From NCBI GenBank assembly GCA_022825855.1, contig JAJDWB010000007.1, forward strand, positions 298,198-362,197: a stretch of 64,000 bases of DNA, written 5' to 3'. A program made the position numbers and the translations under genes. The notes under the pieces are model-generated. The model was not told the origin of the DNA. It did not search any database and saw only the letters and a list, made by a program, of their open reading frames with translations. Origin of the DNA: Dehalococcoidia bacterium (lineage in GTDB: Bacteria > Chloroflexota > Dehalococcoidia > Bin125). How positions within the stretch are numbered: position 1 is the first letter of the stretch; every line of letters starts with the position of its first letter. Below are positions 59,450-64,000 of the stretch, piece after piece.

Positions 59450-62400
59450 TCACGGTGGAGTCTTGCGGGTGGACGAACCGACCTGCGCGCCGCTTGGCAG
59501 TGTCGTTGCTTCCGAATCGAGGTCCGGCCGGATCGGGCCTTGCCCGGCGGGTTGGAGCCCGCCTTCCCTCAGGATCAGGTTCTCCGATGAGGTGACGGGG
59601 ATGCGTGAGCCCGGAACCAGGATCCCGGACAGGTTCAACGGATCGGCCGCCCCGATCCGGACCCGCACTCCGGAGCCGGGGTCGGGGGAGCCGTTCCGGC
59701 CGGCGCGGCGGAGCGGAGCGACCGCCTCCGGCAGCGCGAACTGTTCCCCGGGGAAGGTGGAGACGAACTGGCCGCCCACCACCTCGCCGCGCATCTCCAG
59801 CCGCCGCAGGACGAGCTGCAGGTCCCGCCAGCGCGATGGAGTCCGCTCCCGCTTCAGGAGTTCGCGGAACACCACGCCCCAGCGCTGGAGGAGCTGCCGC
59901 GCGACGCCCTCATGGTCCGCCGGTTCCTGCCCGTCCCCGGCGGGCGGGGCGAGGAGCGCCCAGCGGCCCGGTGAGTACCGGGCCTTGCGCCGCCGGTAGC
60001 GTCCGTAGGCGCTGCGCCGCCGAGGGTCCATCAGGGCCCGCAGGTTGTCGAAGCCGTCCGCGGTGACCCGGCCGCCGGCGGTCAGCTCCCAGAGCGCATC
60101 CTCGAGAGCGGCGGGCAGCAGCCCCGAACGCGCCTGGAGCTCGGCGAAGAACTGGGCCCCGCCACGTTCCAGGATCCCGAGCACCTTGCCGGCTGCGGAG
60201 GAGAGATCGTCGGAGTCCCCGACTCGTGGCCGGAGCCAGCGGCCGACATCGCTCCTGAGGAGCAGACCGATCGGCGCGGCCCGGGTCGGCCGCGCCGGGC
60301 CCCCGCCGGGAGCCGGCTCCGGCATGGACGTCCGGCCCCAGACGACCTCGCCCGAGAGGCAGTTCTCGTCCAGCCAGTCGCGGCGGTAGCCGGCGATCCG
60401 CAGCGGCAGGATCTGGGACTCCCAGGCCGCCGCCGGCGCTTCGAGTCCCTGGAGTTGGGCGATCACCTCCCGGACTCCGCGCGGCCCGTGGAGACGGGTC
60501 TCCGCGGTCAGGTGCTGCCAGCCGGCGAGGAACTCGAGGAACGCGGCGGCGCTCACGGGCGCCGACTCGCGGCGGAGCCGGGCCAGGGTGAGCCGATGGA
60601 TGCGGGCGAGCACCCGCCGGTGGCACCACTCGGGCGGGCCGTCAGCGGCCGGGGTGCGGCGAAACCGTCCCTGGAGCACCAGTCCTTCGGCCTCGAGCAG
60701 CGAGAGCGCTGCCCCGATCCGGGCTTCGGGAAGGGCGAGGCGGGCGGCGAGCGCGGCGACGGTGACCGGACCGGAGCAGTCCATCACCCCGCGCAGAATC
60801 GCAGCCACCGCTTCCGCCCGGGTGTCCGCGGCGTCGCCGTCGCCCGGGGCCGGGGCCCGAGGGGGAAGCAAGGCGTCCGGCCAGACGGCCCGGGCGAGCC
60901 TCAACCGTTCCGCGGCCACCCAGAACCGGGCGTCTCCGGCGACCACCGTCCCGGCGCGGTTCCCGGCCTCGAGTTCCTCGAAGAACCCGCTCCACTCCGG
61001 TGTCTCCCGGACGGCTCCGAGCGTGAGGAGCGCGTCGTGGAGTTCGTCTGCGTCCCGAACCAGCGGCGCCGCTTCCGCGGCGGCCTGCGCGATCGCTTCG
61101 GGGTCGAGCACCGCCTCGGTGTCGAGCTCGGGCGGGAGCGACCGGCGCATCCGCACCGCCCGCGAGCGGCGCTCTTCGAGCGGGGCCGGGTCGAGGAAGG
61201 CGAACGGGTTGGCGTTCAGGATCTCGGCCGCGAAGGGCGACGCCTCGGGGGTGTCCACCGCCACGGTGCGGACCTTCCCGTCCCGGATGTCCTGGAGAAG
61301 CGCGCGGAGGCCGTCGACATCCAGCGCCTCGCGCAGGCAGTCGCGGATCGCCTCGTCCACCAACGGATGCTCCGGGATCCGGACCTCGCCGGCGAGGTTC
61401 TCGGCGCAGGCGGCCTGGTCCGGGAACACCGCGGCGAGCAGGTCGTCGGTGAGCATTCGCTGGATCGGAGGGGGAACACGCTGACCGTGCCGGCGGCGGG
61501 GCACCTGGAGCGCCCGCGAGACCGCCCAGCGCCAGCGCGCCGCGAAGAGCGGAACCCCGAGGACCGCCTGGGTGAGCACGTGTTCCAGGTTGCCGGGTTT
61601 CAGGAACGAGAAGACGGATTCGAGCGGGAAGGAGTGCAGGTCCGTGAGCGAGATGACGATGCCGTCGTCGGTCGCCGCCGCCTGGAGTTCCAGGTTGAAG
61701 GAGCGGCAGAAGCGCTTCCGGAGGGCGAGTCCCCAGGCGCGGTTGATCCGGCTGCCGAAGGGAGCGTGGATGACGAGCTGCATGCCGCCCGAGTCGTCGA
61801 AGAAGCGTTCCGCGACCACCGTCCGCTGGCTCGGCATGGCGCCGAGCGCGGCCCGCCCGGCGGCGAGGTAGCGGAGGACCTGATCGGTCCCGGCGGCGTC
61901 GAGGTGGGAATCGCGCTGCAACGCGCTTCGCGCCTCCGCGGCGCCCTGGTCCACCCGTTCGCGGAGCTCCGCCACCCGCGCGCTCAGCTCCGCGGTCCGG
62001 CCGGGCGCCTCGCCCCGCCAGAAGGGAATGGTGGGCGCGGCGCCCTGCGCGTCTTCGACCCGGACCTGTCCCTGGGCGATCCGCCGGATCCGCCAGGAGG
62101 TGGTGCCCAGCAGGAACACGTCGCCCGCGGTACTCTCGACGGCGAAGTCCTCGTCGAGCTGGCCCACCACCCGGTCGTCGGGCTCGGCGACCACCTGGTA
62201 CTGCGCCGTTTCCGGAATCGCGCCGCCGTTCTGGATGGCCGCGAGCCGGGCGTTCCGGCGGGCGCGGACCGTGCCCGCGACGGAGTCCCGGTGCAGGAAG
62301 GCGCCCCGGCGTCCCCGGGTGGTCGCGACGCCTTCGGCGAGCACTCCGACGACCGCGTCGAAGGCCGCCCGCTCGAGACGGCGGTAGGGATAGGCGCCGC

Positions 62401-63708
62401 GCACGAAACCGAACAGGCTGTCCAGATCGTGCCGCTCCTCCGGCGTCGCGCCCGCTTCGGCGACGAGTTGCTGCGCCAGGATGTCAAGCGGCGCTTCGGG
62501 AATGCGGATCCGGTCGAGGTCGCCGGACTCCACGGCGGCCATCAGCGCCGCGCATTCGACCAGTTCATCACGGGTCGTCGGAAAGAAGCGCCCCTTCGGG
62601 ATGGCGCCGAGCCAATGGCCGGAGCGGCCGACCCGTTGGAGCGCCACCGCGATGGAACGCGGCGAGCCGAGCTGGCACGCCAGGTCCACCGAGCCGATGT
62701 CGATCCCCAGTTCGAGCGAGGCGGTCGCGACGATGGCCCGGACCTCCCCGGAGTGGAGGCGCCGCTCGGCTTCGAGCCGCACCTCCCGGGCGAGGCTCCC
62801 GTGATGGGCCAGCACCGCGTCCTCGGGCAGGCGTTCCGCCAGGACGTGGGTCAGCCGCTCCGCCATCCGCCGGGTATTCACGAACACCAGGGTGGTGTCG
62901 TGCGCCTCGATGAGCGCCGCGATCCGGTCCCGGATGTCCTCCATGACCTCGTGGGTGGCCACCGCCCCGAGTTCGGAATCCGGCACCTCCACCGCCAGGT
63001 CCATCGCCCGCCGGTGCCAGACGGGAACCACCGTCGGCCCCTCCGGCGTTCGCGGGCTGAGGAACCGGGCGACCTCGGAAAGCGGCCGCACCGTCGCCGA
63101 GAGTCCGATGCGCTGGAGCGGCCGGGCGGCGAGCCGGTCGAGGCGTTCGAGGGAGAGCGCCAGGTGGGTGCCCCGCTTGTCGTGGCGAGCGCGTGGATCT
63201 CGTCCACGATCACGGTGTCCGCGGTGCCCAACATGTCCTGGCCGCGGGCCGCCGTGAGCAGGAGGTAGAGCGACTCCGGGGTGGTGACCAGGATGTGGGG
63301 CGGCTTCCTCGTCATCCGGGCCCGTTCGGCGGCGGGGGTGTCTCCGGTGCGGAGTTCGGCGCGGACCGGTGGCAGCGGCTCCCCGTCCGCTTTTGCACGA
63401 GCGGCGATGCCGGCGAGCGGGGCCTCGAGATTGCGGCGGATGTCGGCGCTCAGCGCCTTCAGCGGCGAGACGTAGACCACCCGGGTCTCGTCCGGGAGCG
63501 CCCCGCCCCGGGCCTCCCGCGTCAGCCGGTCCAGCGCGAAGAGGAAGGCGGCGAGCGTCTTCCCCGAACCGGTCGGAGCGGTGATCAGCACGTCCTCGCC
63601 CCGGGCGATGACGGGCCATCCCTTTTCCTGCGGCTCGGTAGGGGCCTCGAACCGCTCCCGGAACCAACCGGCGACGGCGGGGTCGAAGCGGGACAGGGAA
63701 GAGGTCAC
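59450..63708 (-). CDS. lhr: Lhr-like ATP-dependent DNA/RNA helicase, with a frameshift near 63185
   Basis: About 1420 aa in two phases. GTG 63708 begins [20 protein letters not shown] with motif [10 protein letters not shown] (Walker A), [16 protein letters not shown] and DEIHALA (Walker B). After a one-base loss at about 63181-63187 the other phase continues with [97 protein letters not shown], then the Lhr winged-helix core and a long C-terminal extension, to TGA 59450. Lhr (long helicase related) acts in DNA repair. Either a pseudogene or a sequencing error (a GGG read as GG). Size and motifs otherwise normal. Confidence 0.85.
63181..63187 (-). other. Frameshift site in lhr
   Basis: Upstream frame reads [15 protein letters not shown]; the continued homology [10 protein letters not shown] is in the next phase. 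Adding one base after GCGCTCGCC (minus strand) restores DEIHALA-x-DKRG. The site sits at a two- or three-G run, typical of sequencing or slippage errors. Confidence 0.6.
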
Positions 63709-63856
63709 GGTGGTCCGGGCCCGAACAAAGGCAAAGGGAAGAATGTAGTGCGGAACGGCTGGCGGTGCGTCGACAAGGTCGGATCAGCACCGAGGCCGTC
63801 CAGGCCCGGTTGCCGTGAAAACGCAGCGGCGGCGGGACGCCCACGGTCCATATGGC

Positions 63857-63880
63857 GCGCCGGCTTGGAACGCCGACCTC
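63857..63880. repeat. Copy of dispersed repeat
   Basis: About 20 of 24 bases match 45416-45439 (GCGCCGGC..TGGAA..GCCG). Two copies in non-coding DNA point to a dispersed intergenic element. Confidence 0.45.
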
Positions 63881-63896
63881 TGGGCCGCATTCTACC

Positions 63897-63916
63897 GGTT
63901 CCGCAGGGTTCCGCAG
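63897..63916. repeat. 10-bp tandem repeat
   Basis: GGTTCCGCAG occurs twice in direct succession in non-coding DNA. No function assigned. Confidence 0.5.
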
Positions 63917-63966
63917 AGTGCCCTGACGTTCCGCTATGGCTACCGTTATTCAACGGCTTACGCTGC

Positions 63967-63972
63967 TATACT
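63967..63972 (+). promoter_or_regulatory. Candidate -10 hexamer at window end
   Basis: TATACT is one base from the sigma70 consensus and lies in an AT-richer patch directed towards the right edge. No -35 of good match at proper spacing. Confidence 0.25.
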
Positions 63973-64000
63973 GTTCCTCACCGGAACGCCGCAGACTCCC

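Larger units (their letters stand above)
63709..64000. other. Non-coding edge upstream of lhr
   Basis: 292 bp with no supported gene. A 10-bp tandem repeat GGTTCCGCAG (63897-63906, 63907-63916), a copy of the 45416 repeat (63857-63880) and a near-consensus TATACT (63967-63972) are visible. An 82-codon frame here has no family features. TATACT could be the -10 of a gene beyond the window; an Lhr promoter may also lie here. Confidence 0.4.

Noticed and set aside
63705..63953. 82-codon minus-strand frame before lhr
   Set aside because: No family features, no ribosome site, contains the dispersed repeat; most likely non-coding.
1..64000. tRNA, rRNA, CRISPR arrays, insertion sequences, integrases
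   Set aside because: Read for on both strands; no cloverleaf, repeat-spacer pattern, transposase or recombinase was recognised.

Overview
This is a gene-dense, high-GC window from a Gram-negative bacterium. Lipoprotein signals, beta-barrel proteins, an RND pump, RlpA and TAT-exported enzymes all point to a double membrane. Starts are often GTG, TTG and apparently CTG, and neighbouring genes very often share 4 nt (ATGA, GTGA, TTGA, CTGA). The mix of multiheme cytochromes, an FG-GAP/ASPIC-UnbV protein, a lipoprotein-type amidohydrolase, DUF2911, a PQQ dehydrogenase, phytanoyl-CoA dioxygenase and two VapBC modules resembles uncultured Acidobacteriota or Gemmatimonadota-like lineages. That placement is inference only; no rRNA or tRNA gene was seen.

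Layout. 1-4.5 kb: ilvD (cut by the window edge) diverges from panE, linking branched-chain keto acids to pantothenate. Then come a LexA/CI-like protein without a catalytic dyad, a divergent small HTH-like protein and a sulfurtransferase. 4.6-11.4 kb: a minus-strand run holds a small membrane protein, an SSS symporter, ddl, three tandem paralogous lipoproteins and an amidohydrolase. 11.4-22.2 kb: cyclase-family hydrolase, MATE pump, oligopeptidase B, VapBC-1 with a palindromic operator, penicillin acylase, DAACS symporter, class V aminotransferase and DUF2911. 22.2-27.8 kb: a minus-strand run from an FG-GAP protein through an octaheme cytochrome, a nucleotidyltransferase and a 113-aa partner to a barrel protein. 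28.2-35.7 kb: Na/Pi cotransporter, then a flavin disulfide reductase / TVP38 / pentaheme cytochrome operon and another barrel protein. 35.7-43.5 kb: RNase HII, UDG-4, methylmalonyl-CoA mutase, PhyH, DUF2939, PfkB kinase, RlpA and DinB-like genes. 43.8-52.9 kb: sulfite dehydrogenase (sorAB), a PCYCGC-type gene with an in-frame TGA, a spermidine-synthase-like membrane protein, a PQQ dehydrogenase, Sfp-type PPTase and metallophosphoesterase. 53.1-63.7 kb: RND pump, galactokinase, VapBC-2 and a frameshifted Lhr helicase.

Most striking signal: the minus-strand gene at 45601-46179 has an in-frame TGA where the PCYCGC family normally has a cysteine (giving U-S-T-C). The homologous C-terminus continues in frame, and a 7-bp hairpin carrying GGUC lies about 18-21 nt after the TGA, the geometry of a bacterial SECIS. 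It is a strong selenoprotein candidate beside a periplasmic sulfite dehydrogenase. Other points: the triplicated lipoprotein family behind ddl, the dyad-less repressor pair, the nucleotidyltransferase plus 113-aa pair, and overlapping CTG starts.
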